Origin: JASMHC01 sp042092935
GTDB taxonomy: Bacteria > Pseudomonadota > Alphaproteobacteria > Rhodobacterales > Rhodobacteraceae
NCBI GenBank assembly: GCA_042092935.1
Contig: JBELFK010000122.1
Coordinates: 1-8,788 of the forward strand
Length of the DNA stretch: 8,788 bases
Direction of reading: 5' to 3'
Shown: in pieces, positions 1 through 6,422 of the stretch
Numbering within the stretch: position 1 is the first letter of the stretch
Layout: each line of letters starts with the position of its first letter
Notes under the pieces: generated by a model
What the model was told of the DNA's origin: nothing
Seen by the model: only the letters and a program-made list of their open reading frames with translations
The model's database searches: none
Position numbers and translations under genes: made by a program

Positions 1-53
1 GTGTAACCGTTGTCACAAAACTCGGAAATAAGCTGTGCAGGGGCGTCACTCAT
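1..53 (-). CDS. Partial hypothetical protein, N-terminal 17 residues
   Basis: On the minus strand an ATG at 53-51 opens a frame that stays open to the window edge and begins MSDAPAQLISEFCDNGY. It lies 33 bp after the stop of the glycosyltransferase gene on the same strand, so it could be the next gene of that operon. The start context shows no strong Shine-Dalgarno sequence, and an overlapping upstream ATG in another frame closes after 13 codons. The residues are too few to assign a family. The composition is compatible with a soluble protein start, but the frame could also be a chance opening. Confidence 0.42.
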   Translation of the reverse strand, partial: MSDAPAQLISEFCDNGY

Positions 54-86
54 GTTGGGCACCGCTGGATTTCGCGACGAAAAACA

Positions 87-857
87 TCACGGACCCTTTT
101 TGAACGGGTTCTTGAACAGACGTTTGGGCGCGCTGCCAACCCAAACCTGACCATGCCTCCAAAGACGCCCGTAGTCCTGAGACTTTTCGCCAATGAGGTC
201 ACTTATGTTGCAATCACGGCCCTTGTTGCGCAGCGCAATAACCTCGCCCTGTGGCATGATTTTTGCGATATTTGCACGCCCGTCTGCTTCGCGCGAAAGC
301 AGGCGCGACTCGCCAAACACCGTGCTTTTCCAGTCGTCGCCATCCGCCAATGCGCGCCCGAACAAATACGGGCCAGTTACGTCTAGGGCTGCGACGCCCA
401 GATATCCTTGTCGGCGGTTCTCCAAAATCCGGTTGATCGCCCGCTCAAACACAGGCAAGCCCGCGTGTTTGGCAAAGATCGTGCCGTTGCTCGTGGCCCA
501 AGGTGGATGGCCCTCGATGTCGCGAAACACCACAAGATTGCGATCTTGGGCAAACGTAACGGGACGCAGGTGCAGATAGGACAAATCGCTGTAATGGCCA
601 CCGTGGTGAAACAGCAAACAATACCGCGCCAAGTCTGCCTTGAAGGCATGGGGGATAAGGGCGCGGTAGGTCTCTAAGACCTCATTGTCAAAGTTATCTG
701 CAAGGAAATCCTGAATGTCGGCGTCGGAAAAGAGATGGTAGTTAGAGCCTTGGTAAATTTCGCGAAATGAGCGCATATTTGCGTGAAGCGCATCGGAAAA
801 CCGGTCCGCTTGCACGGGACCGTCTTTGACGAGGATTTGAAATATGCGGTCTACCAT
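87..857 (-). CDS. GT32/OCH1-like glycosyltransferase (sugar-binding DXD-region family)
   Basis: Probable cytoplasmic glycosyltransferase that moves a sugar from a nucleotide-sugar donor to a surface glycan or lipid; the substrate is unknown. From the ATG at 857 the protein has 256 residues. It begins MVDRIFQIL, like the opening beta strand of this family. The family signature is clear: FKADLARY at residues 72-79, then HHGGHYSDLS at 84-93, which matches the usual K-x-D-x-x-R-Y ... GG-x-Y-x-D-x-D block. The second Asp of DxD is a Ser here (D91-L92-S93), so metal and donor binding may differ. The frame can be extended upstream to a TTG at 917 (276 residues), but those 20 residues do not resemble the family; neither start has a strong ribosome binding site. 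The gene is divergent from serS and is followed on its own strand by a possible second gene at the window edge. Family call is good, substrate unknown. Confidence 0.8.
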   Translation of the reverse strand: MVDRIFQILVKDGPVQADRFSDALHANMRSFREIYQGSNYHLFSDADIQDFLADNFDNEVLETYRALIPHAFKADLARYCLLFHHGGHYSDLSYLHLRPVTFAQDRNLVVFRDIEGHPPWATSNGTIFAKHAGLPVFERAINRILENRRQGYLGVAALDVTGPYLFGRALADGDDWKSTVFGESRLLSREADGRANIAKIMPQGEVIALRNKGRDCNISDLIGEKSQDYGRLWRHGQVWVGSAPKRLFKNPFKKGP

Positions 858-1036
858 CACCCGCTGATTGTTAGCCAAAGGGGCGATGAATGAAAGGCAA
901 ACCGTCGCCAAGTGCAAGGATTAGGCGCAGATACTTCCGGTTCCGCTATTCCTACTTAACTCTATCCCTACCCACTGCGCAAATCTTGGTGCATAAGGCG
1001 TTCAACTGAATCGTAGCTCAATAAAGGACCAAACCG

Positions 1037-2497
1037 ATGCACGATATCCGAGCGATCCGCGAGAACCCAGATGCGTTTGATGCCGCCATGGCTCGGCGGG
1101 GGCTGAGTGGCGTTTCGGCTGAGGTTCTTTCACTGGATGAGGCGCGACGGTCGGCGATCTTGGCCGCCGAGACTGCGCAATCGGATCAAAAGAAAGCCGC
1201 CAAAGAGGTTGGGGCCGCAAAGGGACGTGGTGACGAAGCCGAGTTTGAGCGCCTGCGCGCCCTGGTCGCGGCCAAGAAAGACGAAGTTGGCGCGATGCAA
1301 GCCGAAGCCAAGGCAAAAGACGAGGCATTGACCGAGCTTTTGTTGGGGCTGCCCAACCTGCCCTATGCGGACATTCCGGATGGAGCCGACGAGGATGACA
1401 ACGTCGAAATCCGCTCATGGGGCGAGCCGCGCAAGCTGAATTTCGAGGCGAGGGAACACTTTGATCTTGAAGGCGTTAAGCCGGGCATGGACTTTGAAAT
1501 GGCCGCCAAACTGTCCGGTTCGCGGTTCATGGTTCTTAGCGGCGCAGTCGCGCGGGTTCACCGTGCCTTGGCGCAATTCATGATCGACACCCATGTCGAC
1601 GAACATGGCTTGGACGAAACATGGACTCCGATATTAGTAAACGGCAAAACCATCTCAGATTCGACGATTGGATCAACACCCATGGGTGGTACCGGTCAAT
1701 TGCCGAAGTTTCGAGAGGACTTGTATTTTTGCAGCAGTGAAGGCTGGAGAAACCAAAATTTTGCGAAGATAATTGATGATTATGTCGAAAGCTCTGCACT
1801 CGAAGACTCAAAGGGTGACATAGAAAAATTAAAGCAAGTATTTACAAGTGCATTCGGAAAAGCACCTACCAGCGAAGAATTTTGGCTTGTTCCAACAGCA
1901 GAAGTTCCACTAACCAATTTCGTTAGTGGGGAAACGTGGCCGGAGATCGATTTACCGCGCCGCATGGTAGCCCACACACAGTGCTTCCGATCCGAGGCCG
2001 GATCTGCGGGCCGCGACACCGCGGGCATTTTGCGTCAGCACCAGTTTGAAAAGGTTGAAATGGTCTCGATCGTTCATCCAGACGAATCCGAGGCCGAACA
2101 CGCCCGCATGACACGCTGCGCCGAAGCAATTCTAGAAAAGCTCGATTTGCCGTATCGGACTGTTGTGCTTTGCACAGGCGACACCGGTTTTGGCGCTCGC
2201 CGCACCCATGACATCGAAGTGTGGGTTCCGGGTCAAAACATGTTCCGCGAGATCAGTTCGGTCTCAACCTGCGGAGACTTTCAGGCGCGCCGGATGAATG
2301 GCCGCTTCAAGCCCGCTGATGGCAGCAAGCCGCGCTATGTGCATACGCTCAATGGCTCGGGCCTTGCGGTTGGGCGCGCGTTGATCGCCGTGCTGGAAAA
2401 CGGCCAGCAGGCCGACGGCTCGGTTGAGCTTCCGGCTGTGTTGCACGGCTATCTCGGTGGCAAATCGCGATTGACGGCAGAAGGCGGGTTGGCCTGA
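1037..2497 (+). CDS. serS: Seryl-tRNA synthetase with atypical internal inserts
   Basis: Class II aminoacyl-tRNA synthetase that charges tRNA-Ser (and tRNA-Sec if present) with serine in the cytoplasm. The ATG at 1037 has AAAGGA at 1023-1028 as ribosome binding site. Residues about 30-105 form the Lys/Glu/Ala-rich coiled-coil arm that grips the tRNA long variable loop. The catalytic core follows: GTGQLPKF (218-225), the serine-binding TAEVPLTN (287-294), motif 2 FRSEAGSAGRDT (317-328) with HQFEKVEM (335-342), GDTGFGARRTHDIEVW (381-396), CGDFQARRM (412-420) and motif 3 NGSGLAVGR (439-447). All look functional. At 486 residues it is about 50 longer than the usual ~430. The excess is about 10 residues before GTGQLPKF and about 40 between it and TAEV, both inside an AT-rich patch. 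It overlaps the next gene by 1 nt (TGATG). No clear promoter was found in 918-1036. Confidence 0.96.
   Translation: MHDIRAIRENPDAFDAAMARRGLSGVSAEVLSLDEARRSAILAAETAQSDQKKAAKEVGAAKGRGDEAEFERLRALVAAKKDEVGAMQAEAKAKDEALTELLLGLPNLPYADIPDGADEDDNVEIRSWGEPRKLNFEAREHFDLEGVKPGMDFEMAAKLSGSRFMVLSGAVARVHRALAQFMIDTHVDEHGLDETWTPILVNGKTISDSTIGSTPMGGTGQLPKFREDLYFCSSEGWRNQNFAKIIDDYVESSALEDSKGDIEKLKQVFTSAFGKAPTSEEFWLVPTAEVPLTNFVSGETWPEIDLPRRMVAHTQCFRSEAGSAGRDTAGILRQHQFEKVEMVSIVHPDESEAEHARMTRCAEAILEKLDLPYRTVVLCTGDTGFGARRTHDIEVWVPGQNMFREISSVSTCGDFQARRMNGRFKPADGSKPRYVHTLNGSGLAVGRALIAVLENGQQADGSVELPAVLHGYLGGKSRLTAEGGLA
1621..1935 (+). other. AT-rich mosaic patch inside serS, probable imported segment
   Basis: By hand count, G+C over 1621-1920 is about 42% (125/300), and over 1741-1920 about 39%. 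It is 65% in 1201-1260, 55% in 2221-2280 and 60% in 1921-1980. Codon choice changes with it: TTA, AGT, AAT, AAA and ATA codons cluster here and are scarce in the rest of the gene. The frame stays open, and the conserved GTGQLPKF and TAEV motifs inside the patch are intact. Both extra peptide segments relative to ordinary bacterial SerRS fall within it. I see no inverted repeats, target-site duplications or transposase, which argues for homologous replacement by a foreign serS segment rather than a mobile element. The edges are estimated from composition only. Confidence 0.7.
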
Positions 2498-2985
2498 TGA
2501 CCGATAAGATCATTCCAGCGGCAGACAATGCCCGGGCGTTTCGCAACGCTCTGGGAACCTTTGCCACAGGGGTGACCGTCGTCACGACAACCGGACCGAT
2601 TGGCCATGTGGGCATAACTGTGAACAGTTTTTCGTCGATTTCGATGGATCCCGCACTGGTGATGTTCTCGGTGGCCAAGGCCTCAAAACGCCACGATAGT
2701 TTTGCGGATCATGGCCCGTTTGCGATCCATGTGATGGCGCAACCGCAAGACGACATCGCGACCGGTTTTGCCATGAACGCCCAAGCCTTTGAGGCAGCCG
2801 AGTGGACAGAAAACCCCGAGGGCATTCGCGTGATCGCAGGGTGCCTCGCCGCGTTTGAATGCGAGACTTTCGCCGTCTACGATGGCGGCGATCACGCAAT
2901 CATCGTCGGTCGCGTTTTGCGCTTTTCGCAGTGTGAGGGCGAAGGATTGCTGTTTAGTCAGGGGAAATACGGTCGGTTTATTTAA
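2497..2985 (+). CDS. Flavin reductase-domain protein (FMN-binding split barrel)
   Basis: Predicted 162-residue NAD(P)H:flavin oxidoreductase or flavin-binding component, of the type that supplies reduced FMN or FAD to a two-component monooxygenase (HpaC/RutF-like). The start ATG shares one base with the serS stop (TGATG), so translation is probably coupled to serS. Family features are the opening FRNALGTFATGVTVVTT (residues 15-31), then GITVNSFSSISMDP (39-52) and the strand LVMFSVAKAS, the classic flavin-phosphate and isoalloxazine pocket. FAIHVMA follows at about 75-81 and HAIIVGRVLRF near residue 133. Length is normal for the family. No partner monooxygenase is present in the window, so the physiological role stays open. 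rpe follows after a 67 bp gap. Confidence 0.85.
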   Translation: MTDKIIPAADNARAFRNALGTFATGVTVVTTTGPIGHVGITVNSFSSISMDPALVMFSVAKASKRHDSFADHGPFAIHVMAQPQDDIATGFAMNAQAFEAAEWTENPEGIRVIAGCLAAFECETFAVYDGGDHAIIVGRVLRFSQCEGEGLLFSQGKYGRFI

Positions 2986-3052
2986 GCAGGCCTTTTGAAT
3001 ATCAACGTAGGGCGCTGCGCCTTGCCAAGTCAGAAAACCAGTGAGGCCGCTC

Positions 3053-3730
3053 ATGAGCTTTGATCGATCCATCAAAATCGCCCCGTCGATCCTTTCGGCG
3101 GATTTTGCCAACTTTGGTCAGGAAATCCAAGCCATTGAGGCGCAAGGCGCTGATTGGGTGCATGTCGATGTCATGGACGGTCATTTCGTGCCAAACCTGA
3201 CCTTTGGACCACCCGCAGTTAAGGCGTTTCGCCCGCATGTGAAAACGGTGATGGATGTGCATCTGATGATCTCGCCCGTCGATGCCTATATCGACGCCTA
3301 CGCCGATGCTGGGGCAGATGTGTTGACCGCGCATGTCGAAGCCGGTCCCCACACTCACCGCACGATGCAAGCCATTCGTGGCGCGGGGATGAAAGCAGGT
3401 GTCGCCTTGAATCCTGGAACACCCGCCGAGGCCGTCGAGCATTTGCTGGACCTGACCGATCTTGTCTGTGTGATGACTGTGAACCCCGGATTTGGGGGTC
3501 AGAAATTTATCGACATGACAGCGAAAGTCCGCAAACTGCGCGATATGATCGGCGATCGAGAAGTTCACATCGAGATCGACGGCGGCGTTGATCCGACGAC
3601 CGCGCCCTTGGTGGCCGCCGCGGGCGCTGACGTTTTGGTCGCTGGTTCTGCCGTCTTCAAGGGCGGGTCCGTCAGCAATCCCGACGTTTACGGTACGAAT
3701 ATCAGCGCCATCCGAAACGCGTGCAGGTAA
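3053..3730 (+). CDS. rpe: Ribulose-phosphate 3-epimerase
   Basis: Interconverts D-ribulose 5-phosphate and D-xylulose 5-phosphate in the pentose phosphate pathway (and the Calvin cycle where present). This is a cytoplasmic (beta/alpha)8 barrel with a divalent metal. I chose the ATG at 3053 (225 residues, MSFDRSIKIAPSIL) because GTGAGG at 3041-3046 is its Shine-Dalgarno; a GTG at 3041 in the same frame would add four residues. The whole family signature is present: S12 in APSILSADF, metal ligands H37 and D39 in VHVDVMDGHFVPNLTFGP, H70 in MDVHLM, GVALNPGTP (116-124), the loop MTVNPGFGGQKF (141-152), catalytic/metal D176 in EIDGG and the phosphate-binding GADVLVAGSAVF near the C terminus. The next gene begins 9 bp after the stop, suggesting co-transcription. 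Confidence 0.96.
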   Translation: MSFDRSIKIAPSILSADFANFGQEIQAIEAQGADWVHVDVMDGHFVPNLTFGPPAVKAFRPHVKTVMDVHLMISPVDAYIDAYADAGADVLTAHVEAGPHTHRTMQAIRGAGMKAGVALNPGTPAEAVEHLLDLTDLVCVMTVNPGFGGQKFIDMTAKVRKLRDMIGDREVHIEIDGGVDPTTAPLVAAAGADVLVAGSAVFKGGSVSNPDVYGTNISAIRNACR

Positions 3731-3739
3731 GGACAGGAA

Positions 3740-4291
3740 ATGCCGTTAGAAAAGACTCCGATTTGCGATTTTGGCTGGCAGGCACCGGCGTTTTCTTTGC
3801 CTGCAACCGACGGTAAAACCTATTCGTTGGAAGATGTTAAGGGCGCAAATGGCACGTTGATAATGTTCATTTGCAACCACTGCCCCTATGTTGTCGGCGT
3901 GCTGGATCGCCTGCAAACCGAAATGGCCGCGCTTCAGGCCATCGGGATCGGCGTTGCGGCGATCAGCGCAAATGATGCGGACGACTACCCCGCCGACAGC
4001 TTTGAAAACATGGGGCGTCTTGCAAGCCGCGAAGGCTTTTCCTTCCCCTATCTCTATGACGAGTCTCAGGCCGTCGCCAAGGCCTACGGCGCGACCTGTA
4101 CGCCGGATTTCTTTGGATTTGACGCTATGGGCGGCCTGCAATATCGCGGGCGTTTGGATGATGCGGGCAAGAATCCCAAATCCTTCGTCACCACGCGAGA
4201 GCTTTTTGAGGCCATGAAGGGTGTCGCCACAACTGGTCACGGTCCACAGGTGCAAACGCCCAGCATGGGCTGTTCGATCAAATGGAAATGA
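3740..4291 (+). CDS. Thioredoxin-fold protein, AhpC/TSA-like, with CNHC motif
   Basis: A 183-residue peroxiredoxin-like thioredoxin-family protein, probably cytoplasmic since no signal peptide is visible. The APAFSLPATDGKTYSL opening (residues 15-30) is typical of AhpC/TSA/Redoxin domains. The redox site is C45-N-H-C48 in FICNHCPYV, a variant of CxxC characteristic of this subfamily, and cis-Pro is plausible in the TCTPDFFGF segment near residue 120. The C terminus PSMGCSIKWK, with Cys178, is also subfamily-typical and may be a third redox or metal ligand. AGGACAGGAA just before the ATG provides the ribosome binding site. It sits 9 bp downstream of rpe and ends the plus-strand cluster. The substrate is not evident; a peroxide or thiol role is inference from the fold. 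Confidence 0.85.
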   Translation: MPLEKTPICDFGWQAPAFSLPATDGKTYSLEDVKGANGTLIMFICNHCPYVVGVLDRLQTEMAALQAIGIGVAAISANDADDYPADSFENMGRLASREGFSFPYLYDESQAVAKAYGATCTPDFFGFDAMGGLQYRGRLDDAGKNPKSFVTTRELFEAMKGVATTGHGPQVQTPSMGCSIKWK

Positions 4292-4303
4292 ACCGCCGGT
4301 TCA
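4289..4303. terminator. 15-nt palindrome between convergent genes, possible weak terminator
   Basis: TGAACCGCCGGTTCA is a perfect palindrome around a single central base, able to fold as a 6-bp stem with a 3-nt loop. It begins at the stop codon of the thioredoxin-fold gene and lies in the 33-bp gap before the stop of the YbjN-like gene. Read on the minus strand it is followed by ATTTCCATTTG, a poor U-rich tail, so it may end ybjN-like transcription. On the plus strand no U-run follows. The stem is short, so confidence is modest. Confidence 0.35.
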
Positions 4304-4324
4304 GTGCTGCGTCACCCCAAGGGA

Positions 4325-4807
4325 CTACCAGCCGATAAAATCCATGAATTCACCAAGCATTTCGACCCAAAACTCATAGGTTTTGTCAAAGTTGTGTCGG
4401 GACATGCCATCGACCTGACTGACAAAATACTGGAACACCGGATCATTGTTTCGGTCGAGATATGCGGTCCCCATGACTCGCTCAGCGTTCCACGAATTCA
4501 TTGAGACATAATCCAGTCCTTGCAAAAGATCGAAAGCCACCGAAAACTGGAGATCCGTGCAATCAGTCCCGTTTTCGCAGCCGTAAAAGATAACCGAAAA
4601 CCCAACACCGTGGGCCGCGCTTAGCACCAGCGGGTCACCATAGTCGTCAATCGTCAATTCTGCCTTGTACCCCATATCCTGAATGGCCTTCACGACAGAT
4701 TCTGGATAAGCCGCAGAAACCGCAGTGCTGTCGCCATAGGCGGGCGGCCCCAGAACCAGTGACGCAAACGCCAAGACAATCATTCGGGACAATGTAGCTT
4801 TCAGCAT
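4325..4807 (-). CDS. Exported YbjN-domain-like protein
   Basis: A 160-residue protein resembling the YbjN family (putative bacterial sensory transduction regulator), whose biochemical role is not settled. The start is the ATG at 4807, with AAAGG seven bases upstream. An in-frame ATG at 4906 would add 33 residues in front of the signal peptide and is rejected. Residues 1-25 are a typical Sec signal peptide: a basic MLKATLSR, a hydrophobic core MIVLAFASLVLG and a likely cleavage after PPAYG. The mature part begins with YPESVVKAIQDMGYKAELTIDDYGDPLVL, the charged/hydrophobic pattern of a YbjN domain. It has just two cysteines, C77 and C83 (GCENGTDC), possibly a disulfide in the periplasm. It converges with the thioredoxin-fold gene and is divergent from the ThiE-like gene. 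The family call rests on pattern memory and is moderately secure. Confidence 0.72.
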   Translation of the reverse strand: MLKATLSRMIVLAFASLVLGPPAYGDSTAVSAAYPESVVKAIQDMGYKAELTIDDYGDPLVLSAAHGVGFSVIFYGCENGTDCTDLQFSVAFDLLQGLDYVSMNSWNAERVMGTAYLDRNNDPVFQYFVSQVDGMSRHNFDKTYEFWVEMLGEFMDFIGW

Positions 4808-4906
4808 GAGGCAACCTTTTCGTTTCGCGCCCCCGAGTATTGCACAGAATTGCCAAATCTCCATGCGCCAGATCAACGACCGGGTCTGGACGGGGCACGC
4901 TGGCAA

Positions 4907-4934
4907 TGGACTTCACCTGACAAGCGACTATAAA
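4907..4934 (+). promoter_or_regulatory. Candidate sigma-70-type promoter for the ThiE-like gene
   Basis: TGGACT (4907-4912) matches TTGACA at four of six positions. It is followed after 16 bp by TATAAA (4929-4934), which matches TATAAT at five of six. The predicted transcript would begin near 4941, giving a leader of about 27 nt before the ATG at 4968. The site lies in the 160-bp divergent gap (4808-4967) that must also hold the promoter of the YbjN-like gene, for which I saw no good match. Confidence 0.35.
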
Positions 4935-4967
4935 CGCGCAAAGACCTGAAATTGGAGTGCCAAACCC

Positions 4968-5597
4968 ATGGCCGAAGTCGAGCAGCCACAGATCTATCTG
5001 ATAACCCCCTCTGAGTTCGAGTTGTCGGTTTTCTCGTCGCAATTGGTACGCGTTCTGGACAGCGCCGACATCGCGTGTCTGCGTCTGACGATGGCAACGC
5101 AAGACGAAGATCGCATTTTGCGCGCCGCTGACGCGATACGCGAGATCACGCATGCACGCGACATCGCCATGGTCATTGACAGCCACATTATGATGGTCGA
5201 ACGGCTTGGCCTTGACGGCGTTCACCTGACAGATGGGGCACGTTCCCTGCGCAAGGCCCGTGATGAGCTTGGCGCAGACGCGATCGTCGGCAGCTATTGC
5301 GGTCAATCGCGCCACGAAGGCATCAACGCCGGCGAGGCGAACGCCGACTACGTTAGCTTTGGGCCGGTCGGCACGTCCTCTCTTGGCGATGGTGAGCGCG
5401 CCGAGGCCGAATTGTTCCAATGGTGGTCAGAAATGATCGAAGTGCCCGTGGTTGCCGAAGGTCATCTGTCGGACAATGATCTTCGATCTCTCGCGCCCAT
5501 CACGGATTTCTTCGGAATCGGCGATGAAATCTGGTCCTCGGACGACGCCGCCTCTCGTATGACGGAAATATCCAAGATCGTCTCATCCGCTTTATGA
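4968..5597 (+). CDS. ThiE/TenI-like TIM-barrel protein, probably not a genuine thiamine-phosphate synthase
   Basis: A 209-residue protein with the (beta/alpha)8 layout of the thiamine monophosphate synthase/TenI family. The first strand IYLITP is at residues 9-14, DGVHL at 83-87, the helix-strand unit GQSRHE (112-117) then ADYVSFGPVGTSS (126-138), and the last strands VPVVAEGHLSDND (159-171) and FFGIG. Key residues of real ThiE are changed. The usual QLRxK pyrimidine/diphosphate motif reads CLRLTMAT (37-44), without the Lys. The usual ND metal motif reads IDS (70-72). The usual AIGG phosphate loop reads AEGH (163-166). It therefore probably has a diverged function. GGAG at 4954-4957 precedes the ATG by 10 bases. 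No other thiamine gene is nearby. It ends in a 6-nt tail-to-tail overlap with olsA. Confidence 0.78.
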   Translation: MAEVEQPQIYLITPSEFELSVFSSQLVRVLDSADIACLRLTMATQDEDRILRAADAIREITHARDIAMVIDSHIMMVERLGLDGVHLTDGARSLRKARDELGADAIVGSYCGQSRHEGINAGEANADYVSFGPVGTSSLGDGERAEAELFQWWSEMIEVPVVAEGHLSDNDLRSLAPITDFFGIGDEIWSSDDAASRMTEISKIVSSAL

Positions 5598-6422
5598 TTT
5601 TGACAGGCGTTTGAACTCGTATCGCACGGTTTCTTCCAACTCGAGCGCCAGTTGCTTGCGGTCGGTCCAATCCTGCATGTTCAGCGGTGGGCTATAAACC
5701 ACATCGACCGATCCGTTCTTGCGTGTTCCCAGCACCTGAAGAAGGTGGCCCGCAAGCTCCATATCGCCCCAAAATCCGTAAAACCGAGGATCCTTGCCAT
5801 GCGGGGCGTGATAAACAACAGTGACGGGTTGAATATGTGCATTTGCACGGATTTGTTCACTTAAGAATGGCGCGAAAAGAGTTGTTTTAAAAGGCAAAAC
5901 TCTTTGATTGTCGGTGGATGTTCCTTCGGGAAAAAACAACAACCGATGACCAAATCCCAGTCGCTCTTTAAAGGTGTTTATGTGTTTGATCGCATCCCGA
6001 CGATCACGCTTGATGAACACCGTCCCCGTTGCGCGCGCCAACCAGCCAATACCGGGCCAGCCTTTGACCTCGGATTTTGCCACGAAATATATGCGTTTGC
6101 GGGCGTTGAGCACAAAGATGTCGAGCCAGCTTGAATGATTGGCCACCACCGCCCCTGGCATTTGCATGCTCGCACCATGGACACGCAAATCGAGGCCCAA
6201 CAGCATCAAGCCAAGACGGCACACGACTTGCGTGATTGTCGGAGATACCGGCCGCCGTGGGCCAAAAAACGGGCGTTCGATCAGGCGGATTAGGCCATGG
6301 ATAATCAAACCGATCAAAAGCAGTAGAATTAGCGGAATACCGCGAAGGGCGGCGAGGATCCATCCAAGCGGTCCAAGTCGTTCCGGCGTCAACTCAGGTT
6401 CATCCGACCAAGTAACACTCAT
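5592..6422 (-). CDS. olsA: Lyso-ornithine lipid O-acyltransferase (PlsC family)
   Basis: Second enzyme of ornithine-lipid synthesis: transfers an acyl group from acyl-ACP to the 3-hydroxyl of lyso-ornithine lipid at the inner membrane. The family also holds 1-acyl-glycerol-3-phosphate acyltransferases. The 276-residue protein has an N-terminal membrane segment (about 20-46, rich in Leu/Ile). It carries the PlsC motifs in order: N95-H96-S-S-W-L-D101 (HX4D catalytic pair), TGTVFIKRDRR (132-142), FFPEGTST (163-170) and a later IQPVTVVYH strand. Its ATG overlaps the olsB stop by 4 nt (ATGA), so the two are translationally coupled. That pairing is the main reason to prefer OlsA over PlsC. The stop lies within the 3' end of the ThiE-like gene on the opposite strand. 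Confidence 0.88.
   Translation of the reverse strand: MSVTWSDEPELTPERLGPLGWILAALRGIPLILLLLIGLIIHGLIRLIERPFFGPRRPVSPTITQVVCRLGLMLLGLDLRVHGASMQMPGAVVANHSSWLDIFVLNARKRIYFVAKSEVKGWPGIGWLARATGTVFIKRDRRDAIKHINTFKERLGFGHRLLFFPEGTSTDNQRVLPFKTTLFAPFLSEQIRANAHIQPVTVVYHAPHGKDPRFYGFWGDMELAGHLLQVLGTRKNGSVDVVYSPPLNMQDWTDRKQLALELEETVRYEFKRLSKS

Noticed and set aside
918..1036. Search for a T-box, tRNA or strong promoter in the gap upstream of serS
   Set aside because: Only weak matches were found (for example TTGGTG at 986-991 without a good -10); no RNA structure could be supported.
1621..1935. serS insert as an intein, intron or transposon remnant
   Set aside because: Only about 50 extra residues are split over two sites, there are no intein motifs, no terminal repeats and no frame break, and the AT-rich composition extends into conserved SerRS sequence.
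3009..3023. Inverted repeat AGGGCGCTGCGCCTT between the flavin reductase gene and rpe as a terminator
   Set aside because: The stem is short with a G-T pair and no U-run follows, and rpe follows closely on the same strand; it is more likely incidental.
3746..4255. Long minus-strand open frame opposite the thioredoxin-fold gene
   Set aside because: It is antisense to a gene with clear family motifs, and its translation shows no recognisable domain.
4808..4906. N-terminal extension of the YbjN-like protein to an ATG at 4906
   Set aside because: It would bury the signal peptide, and the ATG at 4807 has a good AAAGG ribosome binding site.
4647..5420. 257-codon minus-strand open frame spanning the YbjN-like and ThiE-like genes
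   Set aside because: It covers the start regions of two well-supported genes and the gap between them, and looks like a shadow of G+C-biased codons.
5876..5905. Inverted repeat AAAGAGTT / AACTCTTT with AT-rich loop, and nearby GTGCA-TT-TGCAC (5837-5848)
   Set aside because: Both lie well inside olsA, where the protein matches its family without any insertion. The local A+T richness seems enough to explain them.
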